Source: Sphingomonas sp. C3-2 (lineage in GTDB: Bacteria > Pseudomonadota > Alphaproteobacteria > Sphingomonadales > Sphingomonadaceae). From it: a stretch of 64,000 bases of DNA. The notes beneath the pieces are model-generated. The model saw nothing but the letters and a program-made list of their open reading frames with translations. It had not been told where the DNA came from and searched no databases. The position numbers and the translations under genes are program-made. The stretch is taken from the NCBI RefSeq assembly GCF_033025475.1, contig NZ_CP130322.1, forward strand, positions 2,299,001 to 2,363,000, given 5' to 3'. Positions 37,379 through 49,904 of the stretch are shown here, in pieces (position 1 is the stretch's first letter; each line of letters starts with the position of its first letter).

Positions 37379-38514
37379 GCGTCCCCCTGAAGCCAACTGC
37401 GGATCGGCGTGCCGCCGGCCTTGGCTGCCATCGCCTGAATCAGGCGGACGGCATGGACGACGAGCGAGATGATCGTCCACCACGCCACCGCGATCAGCCC
37501 GATATCGGGGCGACCCGCGAGTGTGGCGGCCGCGAGGATGACCATGTTGGGGTTGCGGCGCGCGGTGATCAGGCGAAAATCCGAATCGAACTTGCGCCAG
37601 ACATGGATGTGCATACCGAAGCGGCGGATGAATTCACCCTCGATCACGCGCTGGACGACATAGCCGCCGATGATCGCGATCATCGCGAACCAGAACTGAT
37701 CCGGGCTGAGCGCAAGCCCCCAACTGGCGAGGCCCAAGCCCCAGAAATACCACCAGAAGGGCGGGTGGACGAGATCGATGCCGTGATCGAAGACATTGCC
37801 CCACCAGCTGGACGTGATCGTGCAGCGGGCGAGTTTGCCGTCGACGGTGTCGAGCACCATGAAGATGAGGCCAAGCCCCATGCCGAGCCAGTAATCGCCC
37901 TTTGCGAACAGGAAGGTGGCGACCACGCACAATATCGCGCCGACAGCGGTGACCATGTTGGGCGTGACGTGCAGCTTGGCCGCGATGCGGGTGAGCACCA
38001 GCGCCCATTCGGGCCAGAGATATTTGGTGAGGATATCGGTGACGCCCTTATAGGCGCCGAAGTAGCTGGCGCGTTCGAGCGGGCGAACGGTTTCGGGCAC
38101 GAGCCGGTTGAGGAACGGCACCTCGCGCTTGCGCAGTTCCTTGTTCTCGAGCGTCGGGCCGCTTTCATAGGCGACGAGATCGAGCGTCGGCAGGATAAGC
38201 GCGCTATCTGCCTGCATCGCGGCGGCGACGGCGTCCGCCTCGGCCTGGGTGCGGGCGTGGACGACCACGGGCACCCCGCCAAGCGTGATCCCCGCGCCGG
38301 GATTGGCCGCGATATAGCGCAGCCAGCCCGGATCGAACGCGAAGCCGGCATTGACGAGGACGCAAGGGGCCTTGGCCAAGCCATTGTCGTGCCAGCCAAA
38401 ACCGGCCGCCTGCGCGATGCGGCGCGTGCGTTCATGGGTGGTGAGGCCCCAGAGCCGGACGGCGTTCTCGCCGATCACGGTGATTTCAGGAGAGTGCTGG
38501 TTCTGTTGGGTCAT
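37375..38514 (-). CDS. CDP-alcohol phosphatidyltransferase with extra N-terminal domain
   Basis: A 379-residue membrane enzyme. Residues ~1-135 form a soluble region (LWGLTTHERTRRIAQAAGFG, VLVNAGFAFDPGWLRYI) that looks like a reduced nucleotidyltransferase domain. The C-terminal part has about six membrane segments and the full motif D-x2-DG-x2-AR-x8-G-x3-D-x3-D (LDTVDGKLAR ... GNVFDHGID). It joins a CDP-alcohol to an acceptor alcohol through a phosphodiester. The domain order recalls the archaeal inositol-phosphate cytidylyltransferase/DIPP synthase. Translationally coupled to the HIT gene. Confidence 0.85.
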   Translation of the reverse strand: MTQQNQHSPEITVIGENAVRLWGLTTHERTRRIAQAAGFGWHDNGLAKAPCVLVNAGFAFDPGWLRYIAANPGAGITLGGVPVVVHARTQAEADAVAAAMQADSALILPTLDLVAYESGPTLENKELRKREVPFLNRLVPETVRPLERASYFGAYKGVTDILTKYLWPEWALVLTRIAAKLHVTPNMVTAVGAILCVVATFLFAKGDYWLGMGLGLIFMVLDTVDGKLARCTITSSWWGNVFDHGIDLVHPPFWWYFWGLGLASWGLALSPDQFWFAMIAIIGGYVVQRVIEGEFIRRFGMHIHVWRKFDSDFRLITARRNPNMVILAAATLAGRPDIGLIAVAWWTIISLVVHAVRLIQAMAAKAGGTPIRSWLQGDA

Positions 38515-38610
38515 TGCCCGCCGACCTACAAGAAAGCGACGCGACGCGACAGCCCCGCGATGCGCAGGCGCATAATTCCCTCAGCGTCATTAATGCGCTA
38601 GCGCGCGGTG

Positions 38611-39420
38611 ATGCAGAGCAACGCCCCCCCCAGATTGACCGCCCTGATCGCTGCAGGGCGCCGCCCCGGTATCGACCCGCTGGGCGAGGCGTTCGGCGTG
38701 CGCGACAAGGCGCTGATCGAGATTGCGGGCCGCCCGATGCTGGCGCATGTGATGGTGACCTTACTGAGCCACCCGGACATCGGCGAGGTGCGCATCCTCA
38801 CCCAGTCACCCGAAGTGCTGACCGCCCATGCGGATATCGCAGCACTCGCAAGCGATCCGCGCGTTTCGTTCGTGACCGGCGGGGATTCGGTGAGCGCAGC
38901 GGTTTCGGCGGCGATCGACCACGCGCCGCGCGCCTTTCCCTATCTGCTGACGACGGCGGACAACCCGCTGATTGACCATGCGATCATCGATGCCTTTCTG
39001 GCGCGGGCGCGTGCGGCGCAAGCCGATGTGGCGGCTGCGGTGGTGAGCGAGGCGGTGTTCCGCCCCGAATTCCCCGAGGGGCGGCGGACCTGGCTGCGTT
39101 TCCGGGGCGGCGCCTATTCGGGCGCGAATCTCTTCTGGTTCGGGAGCGAGGCGGCGAACCGTGTGCTGGCGGTGTGGCGGACGATCGAGCAGGATCGCAA
39201 GCGCGGTCGCGCGGTGATTCGCGCCTTCGGCCTACCGATTCTGATCGGTGCGGGGCTGCGGTTGCTGACGCTTTCGGGGGCGCTTCGCCGGGCGGGCAAA
39301 AGGCTTGGGCTGAAGGCCGTGGCGGTGGAATTGCCCTTTGCCCACGCCTGTATAGACGTAGACAAGCCCGCCGATCACGCGCTGGTGAGCGAACTGATTG
39401 CGCGGCGCAAAACCGCCTGA
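38611..39420 (+). CDS. MobA-like nucleotidyltransferase
   Basis: A 269-residue NTP-transferase-fold protein with a variant glycine-rich start LTALIAAGRRPGIDPLGEA, then DKALIEIAGRPMLAHVM and LLTTADNPLIDHAII with the metal-binding Asp. It ends with AHACIDVDKPADHALV, a segment common in MobA-like and CTP:alcohol-phosphate transferases. Either GTG 38608 or ATG 38611 can start it. It is divergent from the CDP-alcohol transferase, and probably works in the same pathway. Confidence 0.8.
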   Translation: MQSNAPPRLTALIAAGRRPGIDPLGEAFGVRDKALIEIAGRPMLAHVMVTLLSHPDIGEVRILTQSPEVLTAHADIAALASDPRVSFVTGGDSVSAAVSAAIDHAPRAFPYLLTTADNPLIDHAIIDAFLARARAAQADVAAAVVSEAVFRPEFPEGRRTWLRFRGGAYSGANLFWFGSEAANRVLAVWRTIEQDRKRGRAVIRAFGLPILIGAGLRLLTLSGALRRAGKRLGLKAVAVELPFAHACIDVDKPADHALVSELIARRKTA

Positions 39421-39509
39421 TTGTCAAACGAAATGCGATAGGGTCTTTCATCCGCGCGCACGATTGACTATCGGGGCGACGAATATCGTACGCGAAGGAT
39501 TGTAGCGAC

Positions 39510-40295
39510 ATGGCCGAATTCACGCTGCCCAAGAACAGCAAGATCAGCCCCAAGGGCAAGACGCACAAGGCGGACGCGGGCGCGACCAACGTGAAGGCGT
39601 TCAAGGTCTATCGCTACGACCCGGATTCGGGCGAGAACCCGCATTACGACACGTTCGAGATCGATCTCGACAATTGCGGCCCGATGGTGCTCGACGCGCT
39701 GCTCAAGATGAAGAACGAGCAGGACCCCTCGCTCACCTTCCGTCGTTCGTGCCGCGAAGGCATTTGCGGTTCGTGCTCGATGAACATCGACGGCCGCAAC
39801 ACGCTGGCCTGCACGCACGCCATCGAAGACTGCAACAAGGAAGTCCGCATCACGCCGCTTCCGCACATGGAAGTGATTAAGGACCTCGTTCCCGACTTCA
39901 CCCATTTCTATGCGCAGTACGCCTCGATCAAGCCCTGGCTGCAAACCGTGACCCCGACGCCGTCGGGCAAGGAGCGCCTTCAGAGCCCCGAGGACCGTTC
40001 GAAGCTCGACGGCCTGTACGAGTGCATCCTGTGCGCCTGCTGTTCGACCTCGTGCCCGAGCTACTGGTGGAACAGCGACAAGTTCCTCGGCCCGGCAATC
40101 CTGCTCCAGGCTTATCGCTGGCTGGCCGACAGCCGCGACGAGATGACCGGCGAGCGCCTGGACGAGCTGGAAGATCCGTTCCGCCTGTATCGTTGCCACA
40201 CCATCATGAACTGCTCGAACGTGTGCCCCAAGGGCCTGAGCCCCGCGCGCGCGATCGCTGAAGTGAAGAAGATGGTGGTCGAACGCCAGCTTTGA
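39510..40295 (+). CDS. sdhB: succinate dehydrogenase iron-sulfur subunit
   Basis: A 261-residue subunit of respiratory complex II. The [2Fe-2S] ligands are in [13 protein letters not shown] and CTHAIEDC; the [4Fe-4S]/[3Fe-4S] ligands are in [16 protein letters not shown] and [15 protein letters not shown]. Full length. The sdhC, sdhD and sdhA genes are not upstream in this window; sdhB follows the nucleotidyltransferase gene by 89 bases and runs into the thioesterase gene. Confidence 0.96.
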   Translation: MAEFTLPKNSKISPKGKTHKADAGATNVKAFKVYRYDPDSGENPHYDTFEIDLDNCGPMVLDALLKMKNEQDPSLTFRRSCREGICGSCSMNIDGRNTLACTHAIEDCNKEVRITPLPHMEVIKDLVPDFTHFYAQYASIKPWLQTVTPTPSGKERLQSPEDRSKLDGLYECILCACCSTSCPSYWWNSDKFLGPAILLQAYRWLADSRDEMTGERLDELEDPFRLYRCHTIMNCSNVCPKGLSPARAIAEVKKMVVERQL

Positions 40296-40750
40296 GCGCG
40301 ACCGAAAAGCCCGATTTCATTCTTGAGCCAGCCCCGGATCATCCGGGCTGGCTCAGCTGGCGTCTGAGCGACGCCACGCGGTTCAACCGCAACTTCGCGG
40401 ATTTCATCGTCCGCCTCGATCCCGACGGGCAGGCGCGCGTGCGCATGATGCCCGAGGTGCGGCATTCCAACCTTGCTAACAATGTCCATGGCGGCGCGAC
40501 GCTGGCCTTTATCGACATGGCGCTGTTCGGCGCGGCCCGGCTGTTCGGGCTTGTCGAGGCGGGCACGTCGGTGACGCTCGACCTGTCCACCCAGTTCATT
40601 GGGGCGGGCAAGGTGGACGAGCCCATGGACGCGGTGGTGGAATTGCTGTGCGAAACGGGGCGGCTGCTGTTTCTGCGTGGCATGGTGGTTCAAGGAGAGC
40701 ATAAGGTGGCGGCATTCGCCGCGACCTTGCGTAAGCCCAGTAGCAAATGA
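40292..40750 (+). CDS. PaaI-family hotdog thioesterase
   Basis: A 152-residue hotdog-fold protein with [18 protein letters not shown] (catalytic region) and a strand [17 protein letters not shown]. It hydrolyses acyl- or aryl-CoA thioesters; the substrate is not defined. It starts at a TTG codon overlapping the sdhB stop by 4 bases (TTGA), so translation is coupled. It overlaps zapE by 4 bases too. Confidence 0.85.
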   Translation: MSATEKPDFILEPAPDHPGWLSWRLSDATRFNRNFADFIVRLDPDGQARVRMMPEVRHSNLANNVHGGATLAFIDMALFGAARLFGLVEAGTSVTLDLSTQFIGAGKVDEPMDAVVELLCETGRLLFLRGMVVQGEHKVAAFAATLRKPSSK

Positions 40751-41877
40751 CGAGCGTTATTCAGGCATATGAGGCCCTGCTGAAGGCAGGTGAGCTGCGT
40801 CCCGACGCAGAACAGCGCGCGACCGCTGAACGGCTGACGCGGCTGCAACAGGAATTGGAGGCGACGAGCCGCAAGGCGTCGCTCCTGTCCCGGCTGAAGC
40901 GCACCAAACCCGAAGTGCCGCGCGGGCTCTATGTCTGGGGCGGGGTGGGGCGTGGCAAGTCCATGCTGATGGATCTGTTCTTCGGCTGCGTCGATATCGA
41001 GCGCAAACGCCGCGTCCATTTCCATGAATTCATGATGGACGTGCACGACCGGCTGCGCATCGAACGGCAGAAGGAAGCAGGCAACCCGATCCTGCCCGTC
41101 GCCAAGGCGATAGCCGCCGAGGCGCGGTTGCTGGCATTCGACGAGATGGTGATCAACAACAGCGCGGATGCGATGATCCTGTCGCGGCTGTTCACCGCGA
41201 TCCTCGCCGAGGGGGTGACGGTGGTGGCGACGTCGAACCGCGCGCCCAAGGATCTCTACAAGAACGGGCTCAACCGCGAGCATTTCCTGCCGTTCATCGA
41301 TCTGATCGAGGAAAAGTTGGATGTGCTGACGCTGAACGGCCCGGTCGATTACCGGCTGGACCGCCTGGGTGGGGTGCCGACCTGGTATGTGCCGGCCGAT
41401 CCGGTGGCGACGGTGGCGCTGCGCGATGCGTTTTTCCGGCTGACCGACTATCCGCCCGAGGATGCGGCGCATGTGCCGAGCGAGGATATTGCGGTGCCCG
41501 GCGGGCGCAGCCTGCATGTGCCCAAGAGCCTGAAGGGCGTGGCAGTATTCTCGTTCAAGCGGCTGTGCGCCGAGGCGCGGGGGGCGGCCGATTATCTGGC
41601 GATCGCGCGGCGGTTCCACACCGTCATCATCGTCGGCATCCCCCGGCTGGGGCCACACAACCGCAACGAGGCGGCGCGCTTCGTCACCCTGATCGACGCG
41701 CTGTACGAATATAAGGTCAAGCTGCTGGCCAGTGCGGCGGCCGAGCCCGAGGCGCTCTATCCCGAGGGGGACGGTGCGTTCGAGTTCGAGCGGACCGTCA
41801 GCCGCCTGATGGAAATGCAGTCGCAGGATTACCTGGAAGAAGGTCACGGGCTCGAGGAAGCCGGCGCGGCGCGCTAG
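40747..41877 (+). CDS. zapE: cell division protein ZapE (AFG1-like ATPase)
   Basis: A 376-residue P-loop ATPase. Walker A is GGVGRGKSMLMDLF, the Walker B part is LLAFDEMVINNSADAMIL, and FHEFMMDVHDRL is the family-specific helix. ZapE interacts with FtsZ at late division in E. coli. It is the third gene of the coupled run sdhB-thioesterase-zapE, an order seen in related bacteria. Full length. Confidence 0.93.
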   Translation: MTSVIQAYEALLKAGELRPDAEQRATAERLTRLQQELEATSRKASLLSRLKRTKPEVPRGLYVWGGVGRGKSMLMDLFFGCVDIERKRRVHFHEFMMDVHDRLRIERQKEAGNPILPVAKAIAAEARLLAFDEMVINNSADAMILSRLFTAILAEGVTVVATSNRAPKDLYKNGLNREHFLPFIDLIEEKLDVLTLNGPVDYRLDRLGGVPTWYVPADPVATVALRDAFFRLTDYPPEDAAHVPSEDIAVPGGRSLHVPKSLKGVAVFSFKRLCAEARGAADYLAIARRFHTVIIVGIPRLGPHNRNEAARFVTLIDALYEYKVKLLASAAAEPEALYPEGDGAFEFERTVSRLMEMQSQDYLEEGHGLEEAGAAR

Positions 41878-41886
41878 GTTTTCGCT

Positions 41887-43245
41887 TCAGATCCCGCCGA
41901 AACGCTGCGCGGTGCGTGCGGCGGGGATCAGGATGCGGCGGATCAGCACATGCTGCTTGCTCGGCCAGCGTACTGGTTCGGCGCGCTCGACCGGGAAGGG
42001 GAGCGTGTCGATCCGATCCTGGCGAAGCCCGTCCGCCAGCAGCATCCCCATCAGCGGCGCCATGACATTGCCCCAGGCATTGAAGTGCATCAGCCCGTAA
42101 ACGCCGGGGCGATGTTCGAAAACACCCGGAAATTCACGCGGGCGCATGCCGACTCGGCCAGTCCAATACTGATCGAGCTCGATATTCATTGCGCGCGTTT
42201 CAGGCCAGACACGGTGGATCCAGTGTAGCTGGCTTTTGAAATGCCAGGTGCCATCCTCGGGGGCGGTGGCGCGCGGGATCGATGACAGGATCAGCCGGTC
42301 GTGCCGGTCGCGGACCAGCGGGTTGAGGTCGATGGGGGCCTGCGCAAAGGTGGCGCCGCCCGGCATTATGAGGTCGCGCGCTTCGGGCGGCAGCGGTTTG
42401 GTCGTCAGCGCATAGGCGGTGAGCGGGTAATAGGCGCGCGCAAAGGCGGGGACGATATCGGTTGGATAGGCATTAGTACAGAACACCACGCGGTCGGCGT
42501 GGACGCAGCCGCGGGCTGTGGTCACGCGCCAGCGCGCACCGTCCTCGACCAGCGTCAGCGCCTCGCTGTCGCCGAAGATCGCCGCGCCCAGCCTCTCGGC
42601 AGCAGCGATCATGCCGTTGGTGAAGCGATAGGGATTGATCCGCCCGCCATTTTCATAGGCGACGCCGTAGGGATAATGGCTGGAGCCGGTTGCCGCCTCC
42701 ATCTCTGCGGCGGTGTAGCGCGTCAGTTTTTGCAGCCCCTGCGCTTCGAGATGGGCCGATTGCGCGAGGAATCTGTCGAACGTGCCGCGCGAGCGCATGC
42801 CGTTCAGATAACCGCTGCGCACCGCATCGCAATCAATGCCGTGTTTCGCCGCGAGATCGAACGGGATGGTGTGATGTTCGCGGAAAATATCGAGAAAGCG
42901 TTTGCCGCCATCGGGAAAGCCGTCGAGGACGCGCAGATCCTTGAGGATGGGAAGGACATGGCCAGCGTTGCGCCCCGAGGCGCCCCAGCCGGGCTGGCGT
43001 GCCTCGAGCACGGCCACGCGCACTCCCGCTTCGGCCAGATGGAGCGCGAGCGCGCTTCCGGCGAGACCCGCGCCGACGATCGCCACATCGGTGTCGATCT
43101 CCGTTGCAAGCGCGGGATAGGCGTGCGCGGGCCCTTGCGGCTGGGTCCATCCGCTGCGAGCGACGGGCACCTGCCCGGACTCAAAGATTTTACGCTGGTT
43201 CAAGGGCAAAGCTCCGCAGTGCGCCGATATGGATGCCGAAAGCAC
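41887..43245 (-). CDS. FAD-dependent oxidoreductase (DAO family)
   Basis: A 452-residue protein with the dinucleotide fold DVAIVGAGLAGSALALHLAE, followed by VLEARQPGWGASGRNAGHVL, the pattern of D-amino-acid/gamma-glutamylputrescine oxidases. C-terminal GVYGLMHFNAWGNVMAPLMG completes the FAD domain. Substrate unknown, probably an amine or amino acid. The first ~45 residues are variable, so the start is uncertain. Convergent with zapE (9 bases apart). Confidence 0.85.
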   Translation of the reverse strand: MLSASISAHCGALPLNQRKIFESGQVPVARSGWTQPQGPAHAYPALATEIDTDVAIVGAGLAGSALALHLAEAGVRVAVLEARQPGWGASGRNAGHVLPILKDLRVLDGFPDGGKRFLDIFREHHTIPFDLAAKHGIDCDAVRSGYLNGMRSRGTFDRFLAQSAHLEAQGLQKLTRYTAAEMEAATGSSHYPYGVAYENGGRINPYRFTNGMIAAAERLGAAIFGDSEALTLVEDGARWRVTTARGCVHADRVVFCTNAYPTDIVPAFARAYYPLTAYALTTKPLPPEARDLIMPGGATFAQAPIDLNPLVRDRHDRLILSSIPRATAPEDGTWHFKSQLHWIHRVWPETRAMNIELDQYWTGRVGMRPREFPGVFEHRPGVYGLMHFNAWGNVMAPLMGMLLADGLRQDRIDTLPFPVERAEPVRWPSKQHVLIRRILIPAARTAQRFGGI

Positions 43246-44626
<1,381 letters not shown>

Positions 44627-44630
44627 GTAT

Positions 44631-44705
44631 TGTCATTCCCGTAGGATCGGGAATCCAGACGATGCAGTATGAACCATCTGGATCCCCGTTTCGGCGGGGA
44701 TGACA
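44631..44705. repeat. REP-like nested inverted repeat between mdh and sucD
   Basis: Outer arms TGTCATTCCCG and CGGGGATGACA, with inner arms GGGAATCCAGACG and CATCTGGATCCCC. It resembles palindromic repeats of the GTCATCCCCG...GGATCCAGA type that are dispersed in many proteobacterial genomes. It lies in the 97-base mdh-sucD gap and could form a stem-loop in the mRNA. Confidence 0.65.
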
Positions 44706-44723
44706 CAAAGGGAAGATGACGGC

Positions 44724-45608
44724 ATGTCCATCCTCGTTAATGCAAATACCAAGGTAATTACCCAGGGCTTCACCGGCGCCCAGGGCACGTTCCACTCGGA
44801 ACAGGCGCTTGCCTACGGCACCAAGGTCGTCGGCGGCGTGACCCCGGGCAAGGGCGGCACGACCCATATCGGTCTGCCCGTGTTCAACACGGTCGAAGAA
44901 GCCGTAGCCACGACCGGCGCCGACGCTTCGGTGATCTACGTTCCGCCCGCCTTCGCCGCTGACTCGATCCTCGAAGCGATCGACGCGGAAGTGCCGCTGA
45001 TCGTCTGCATCACCGAAGGCATCCCCGTGCTCGACATGGTGAAGGTGAAGCGCGCGCTTTCGGGTTCGAAGTCGCGCCTCATCGGCCCGAACTGCCCCGG
45101 CGTCCTGACCCCGGGCGAGTGCAAGATCGGCATCATGCCGGGCAACATCTTCTCGAAGGGTTCGGTCGGCGTCGTTTCGCGCTCGGGCACGCTTACCTAT
45201 GAAGCCGTGTTCCAGACCACGAACGAAGGCCTGGGCCAGACCACCGCAGTCGGCATCGGCGGCGACCCGGTCAACGGCACGAACTTCATCGACGTGCTCG
45301 AACTGTTCCTGGCCGACGACAAGACCGAATCGATCATCATGATCGGTGAAATCGGTGGTTCGGCCGAAGAAGAAGCAGCCCAGTTCCTGATCGACGAAGC
45401 CAAGCGTGGCCGCAAGAAGCCGATGGTCGGCTTCATTGCAGGCCGTACGGCGCCTCCGGGCCGCCGCATGGGCCATGCCGGCGCCATCGTTTCGGGCGGC
45501 CAGGGCGGCGCTGACGACAAGATTGCGGCCATGGAAGCCGCAGGTATCCGCGTTTCTCCGAGCCCGTCCGAGCTCGGCGTTACGCTGAAGGCCCTTCTGC
45601 AGGGCTGA
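44724..45608 (+). CDS. sucD: succinyl-CoA ligase alpha subunit
   Basis: A 294-residue protein with the CoA-binding domain ([17 protein letters not shown]), [20 protein letters not shown] and the phospho-His region [20 protein letters not shown]. It converts succinyl-CoA to succinate with NTP formation. The partner sucC is not adjacent in this window, which is unusual compared with E. coli. It starts 97 bases after mdh behind a repeat, and a hairpin follows. Confidence 0.95.
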   Translation: MSILVNANTKVITQGFTGAQGTFHSEQALAYGTKVVGGVTPGKGGTTHIGLPVFNTVEEAVATTGADASVIYVPPAFAADSILEAIDAEVPLIVCITEGIPVLDMVKVKRALSGSKSRLIGPNCPGVLTPGECKIGIMPGNIFSKGSVGVVSRSGTLTYEAVFQTTNEGLGQTTAVGIGGDPVNGTNFIDVLELFLADDKTESIIMIGEIGGSAEEEAAQFLIDEAKRGRKKPMVGFIAGRTAPPGRRMGHAGAIVSGGQGGADDKIAAMEAAGIRVSPSPSELGVTLKALLQG

Positions 45609-45617
45609 TCGCTCATG

Positions 45618-45649
45618 CCGGCCCCTTCGCCATCCGGGCGAGGGGCCGG
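45618..45649 (+). terminator. hairpin between sucD and odhA
   Basis: Near-perfect GC-rich stem CCGGCCCCTTCGCC / GGGCGAGGGGCCGG with a single bulge, 10 bases after the sucD stop. There is no T-run, so it may attenuate or stabilise mRNA rather than terminate. Confidence 0.45.
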
Positions 45650-45666
45650 TAACAAGGATTGTTACA

Positions 45667-48585
45667 ATGGGATATGAAGGCCAGGATTTCGACGAAATAG
45701 CGGGCGTAAGCCCGGGTTTTGTCGAGGGGCTGTACCGCGTTTATCAGACCCACCCCGACAATGTGGAGCCCGCATGGCGGGCATGGTTTGAAGGTCTTGA
45801 ATCCGCTGCTTCGGGGCCGAGTTGGGCAAAGCCGAACTGGCCGCCCGCCACGACCGACGCGCTGACCGCCGCGCTCGACCCCACGCAGATGGAAGTCGAG
45901 AAGAAGAAAGATCCCAAAAAGGCCGCCCCCGTCGCCGCCGCGCCTGCAGGCGATATCGCCAGCGCCGCCGCCGACGCCATCCGCGCCCAGATGCTCATTC
46001 GCACGTACCGCGTGCGCGGCCACCTGGCAGCCAATCTCGATCCGCTTGGCCTTTCCAAGCGCGAGCTGCCCGCCGACCTGACCCCCGAATATCACGGCTT
46101 CTCGCAGGCCGATCTCGACAAGCCCGTCTATCTTGGCGGCACGCTTGGCCTCGAGACCGCAACGGTGCGCGAACTCGTCGAGATCCTGCGCGCAAATTAC
46201 TGCGGCAATGTCGGCCTTGAGTATATGCACATCGCCGACGTCGAAGAGCGTCGCTTCCTGCAGGAACGCATGGAAGGCAAGGACAAGGCGATCGAATTCA
46301 CGCCCGAGGGCAAGAAGGCGATCCTGTCCAAGGTCATCCAGGGCGAGCAGTACGAAAAGTTCCTCGGCCGCAAATATGTCGGCACCAAGCGCTTCGGCCT
46401 TGATGGCGGTGAATCGATGGTCCCCGCGCTCGAAGCGGTGATCAAATATGGCGGCCAGTACGGCGTGCGCGAAATCGTTTACGGCATGGCCCATCGCGGC
46501 CGCCTGAACGTGCTCGCCAACGTGATGGGCAAGCCCTATCGCATCATCTTCCACGAATTCTCGGGCGGTTCCGCCAACCCCGACGATGTCGGCGGTTCGG
46601 GCGACGTGAAGTACCACCTCGGTACTTCGACCGACCGCGAGTTCGACGGCATCAGCGTCCACATGTCGCTGGTTCCCAACCCCTCGCACCTCGAAGCGGT
46701 GAACCCGGTCGTCCTTGGCAAGGTTCGCGCGCAGCAGTCGATCCGCGGCGACCTGAAGGAGCATGAGCAGGTTCTGCCCGTGCTGATCCACGGCGACGCG
46801 GCCTTTGCCGGCCAGGGCATCGTTTGGGAAACGCTCGGTTTCTCGGGCATCCGTGGCTATAACACCGGCGGTTGTGTCCACTTCATCATCAACAACCAGG
46901 TCGGTTTCACGACGAGCCCGCAATTCGCGCGGTCGTCGCCCTATCCGTCGGACGTGGCGAAGGGCGTTCAGGCGCCGATCTTCCACGTCAATGGGGACGA
47001 TCCGGAAGCCGTGACCTTCGCGTGCAAGATGGCGATCGAATTCCGCCAGCGCTTCAAGCGCGACATTGTGATCGACATGTGGTGCTATCGCCGCTTCGGC
47101 CACAATGAAGGCGACGAGCCCGGTTTCACCCAGCCGCTGATGTACGCCAAGATCCGCCAGCACCCGCCCGTTTCGGCGATTTACGGCGATCGCCTGAAGG
47201 CTGAGGGCGTTGTCGACCAGAGCTGGGTAGACACGACCACCAAGGGCCTTGTCGACACGCTGGAAGACGAGTTCGAGGCCGCCAAGAGCTACAAGCCCAA
47301 CAAGGCCGACTGGTTCGCCGGTCGCTGGACGGGCCTGAACAAGCCTGCCGATCAGGACATCATCACCCGTTCGATCGAAACCGGCATCGAAAAGAAGCTT
47401 TTCGACAGCCTTGGCCGGACGCTGACCGAAGTGCCCGAAGGCCTGACCATCCACAAGACGCTGGGCCGCGTGCTCGACGCTAAGCGTGAGATGTTCAAGA
47501 CCGGACAGGGTTTCGACTGGGCAACCGGCGAAGCGCTGGCTTACGGCTCGCTCGTTTCGGAAGGTTATGGCGTCCGTCTCTCGGGCCAGGATTCGGGTCG
47601 TGGTACGTTCAGCCAGCGCCATGCTGTCTGGGTCGACCAGAACACCGAAGACAAATATGTCCCGCTGACCACCGTGCCGCACGGCAATTTCGAAGTGCTG
47701 GACAGCCCGCTTTCGGAATTCGGCGTGCTTGGTTTCGAATATGGCTTTGCCATGGCCGAGCCGAAGACGCTCGTGCTCTGGGAAGCGCAGTTCGGCGATT
47801 TCGCCAACGGCGCGCAGGTCATGATCGACCAGTTCATCGCGTCGGGTGAATCCAAGTGGCTCCGCGCCAACGGCCTGGTGATGCTGCTGCCGCACGGGTT
47901 TGAAGGTCAGGGTCCGGAACACTCGTCGGCCCGCCTGGAGCGCTATCTCCAGCTGTGCGCGAACGACAACATCCAGGTGTGCAACATCACCACTCCGGCC
48001 AACTATTACCACGTGCTGCGCCGTCAGATGCACCGCGGCTTCCGCAAGCCGCTGGTCATCATGACGCCGAAGTCGCTGCTCCGCCACAAGATGGCGGTGT
48101 CGAAGACCGAGGACTTCCTGGGCGACAGCCACTTCAACCGTATCCTGTCCGACACCAATGGTTCGGCCGATACGGAAACGAAGCGTCTGGTGCTCTGCTC
48201 GGGCAAGGTCGCCTATGACCTGATCGAAGCGCGCGATGCGGCGGGTGACAAGAACACCCAGATCGTCCGTATCGAGCAGCTCTATCCGTTCCCGGGTGAG
48301 CAGCTGACGATCCGCCTGAAGCGCATGACGAACCTCGAAGAGGTCGTCTGGTGCCAGGAAGAGCCGAAGAACAACGGCGCGTGGTTCCATGTCGAGCCCT
48401 ATATCGAGCAGTGCCTCGCCGATGCCGGCGTTGGCCCCGCTCGGGCCCGTTATGCAGGCCGTGCGGCCTCGGCATCGCCCGCGACGGGCTTTGCCAAGCG
48501 TCACCTCGCCGAACAGGGCGCGCTCATCGCTGATGCGTTGGGTCACAGCGTCCGTGAAGAAATCCGTCGCCAGAAGAAGGGTTGA
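45667..48585 (+). CDS. sucA: 2-oxoglutarate dehydrogenase E1 component
   Basis: A 972-residue thiamin diphosphate enzyme. The N-terminal tail ([20 protein letters not shown]) binds E2, an Ala/Pro-rich linker follows, then the TPP domains with [19 protein letters not shown] and the motif [12 protein letters not shown], and [19 protein letters not shown] in the second half. It decarboxylates 2-oxoglutarate and passes succinyl to E2. Also known as odhA. It is followed 8 bases later by the E2 gene. Confidence 0.96.
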   Translation: MGYEGQDFDEIAGVSPGFVEGLYRVYQTHPDNVEPAWRAWFEGLESAASGPSWAKPNWPPATTDALTAALDPTQMEVEKKKDPKKAAPVAAAPAGDIASAAADAIRAQMLIRTYRVRGHLAANLDPLGLSKRELPADLTPEYHGFSQADLDKPVYLGGTLGLETATVRELVEILRANYCGNVGLEYMHIADVEERRFLQERMEGKDKAIEFTPEGKKAILSKVIQGEQYEKFLGRKYVGTKRFGLDGGESMVPALEAVIKYGGQYGVREIVYGMAHRGRLNVLANVMGKPYRIIFHEFSGGSANPDDVGGSGDVKYHLGTSTDREFDGISVHMSLVPNPSHLEAVNPVVLGKVRAQQSIRGDLKEHEQVLPVLIHGDAAFAGQGIVWETLGFSGIRGYNTGGCVHFIINNQVGFTTSPQFARSSPYPSDVAKGVQAPIFHVNGDDPEAVTFACKMAIEFRQRFKRDIVIDMWCYRRFGHNEGDEPGFTQPLMYAKIRQHPPVSAIYGDRLKAEGVVDQSWVDTTTKGLVDTLEDEFEAAKSYKPNKADWFAGRWTGLNKPADQDIITRSIETGIEKKLFDSLGRTLTEVPEGLTIHKTLGRVLDAKREMFKTGQGFDWATGEALAYGSLVSEGYGVRLSGQDSGRGTFSQRHAVWVDQNTEDKYVPLTTVPHGNFEVLDSPLSEFGVLGFEYGFAMAEPKTLVLWEAQFGDFANGAQVMIDQFIASGESKWLRANGLVMLLPHGFEGQGPEHSSARLERYLQLCANDNIQVCNITTPANYYHVLRRQMHRGFRKPLVIMTPKSLLRHKMAVSKTEDFLGDSHFNRILSDTNGSADTETKRLVLCSGKVAYDLIEARDAAGDKNTQIVRIEQLYPFPGEQLTIRLKRMTNLEEVVWCQEEPKNNGAWFHVEPYIEQCLADAGVGPARARYAGRAASASPATGFAKRHLAEQGALIADALGHSVREEIRRQKKG

Positions 48586-48593
48586 GCAAAACC

Positions 48594-49799
<1,206 letters not shown>

Positions 49800-49808
49800 G
49801 CCGTAAAA

Positions 49809-49840
49809 GATCGGGCCGCGTCTCGCGGCCCGATCCATTT
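49809..49840 (+). terminator. hairpin terminator after sucB
   Basis: Perfect 12-pair stem GATCGGGCCGCG / CGCGGCCCGATC with loop TCT followed by CATTT, 9 bases after the sucB stop. It probably separates sucB from lpd, at least partially. Confidence 0.65.
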
Positions 49841-49904
49841 GCGGCTATGTAAACGGAACAGTTAGTGCCCTTTTCCCCCATATGCAGGGCAAGCGGAGTG
49901 TGTG

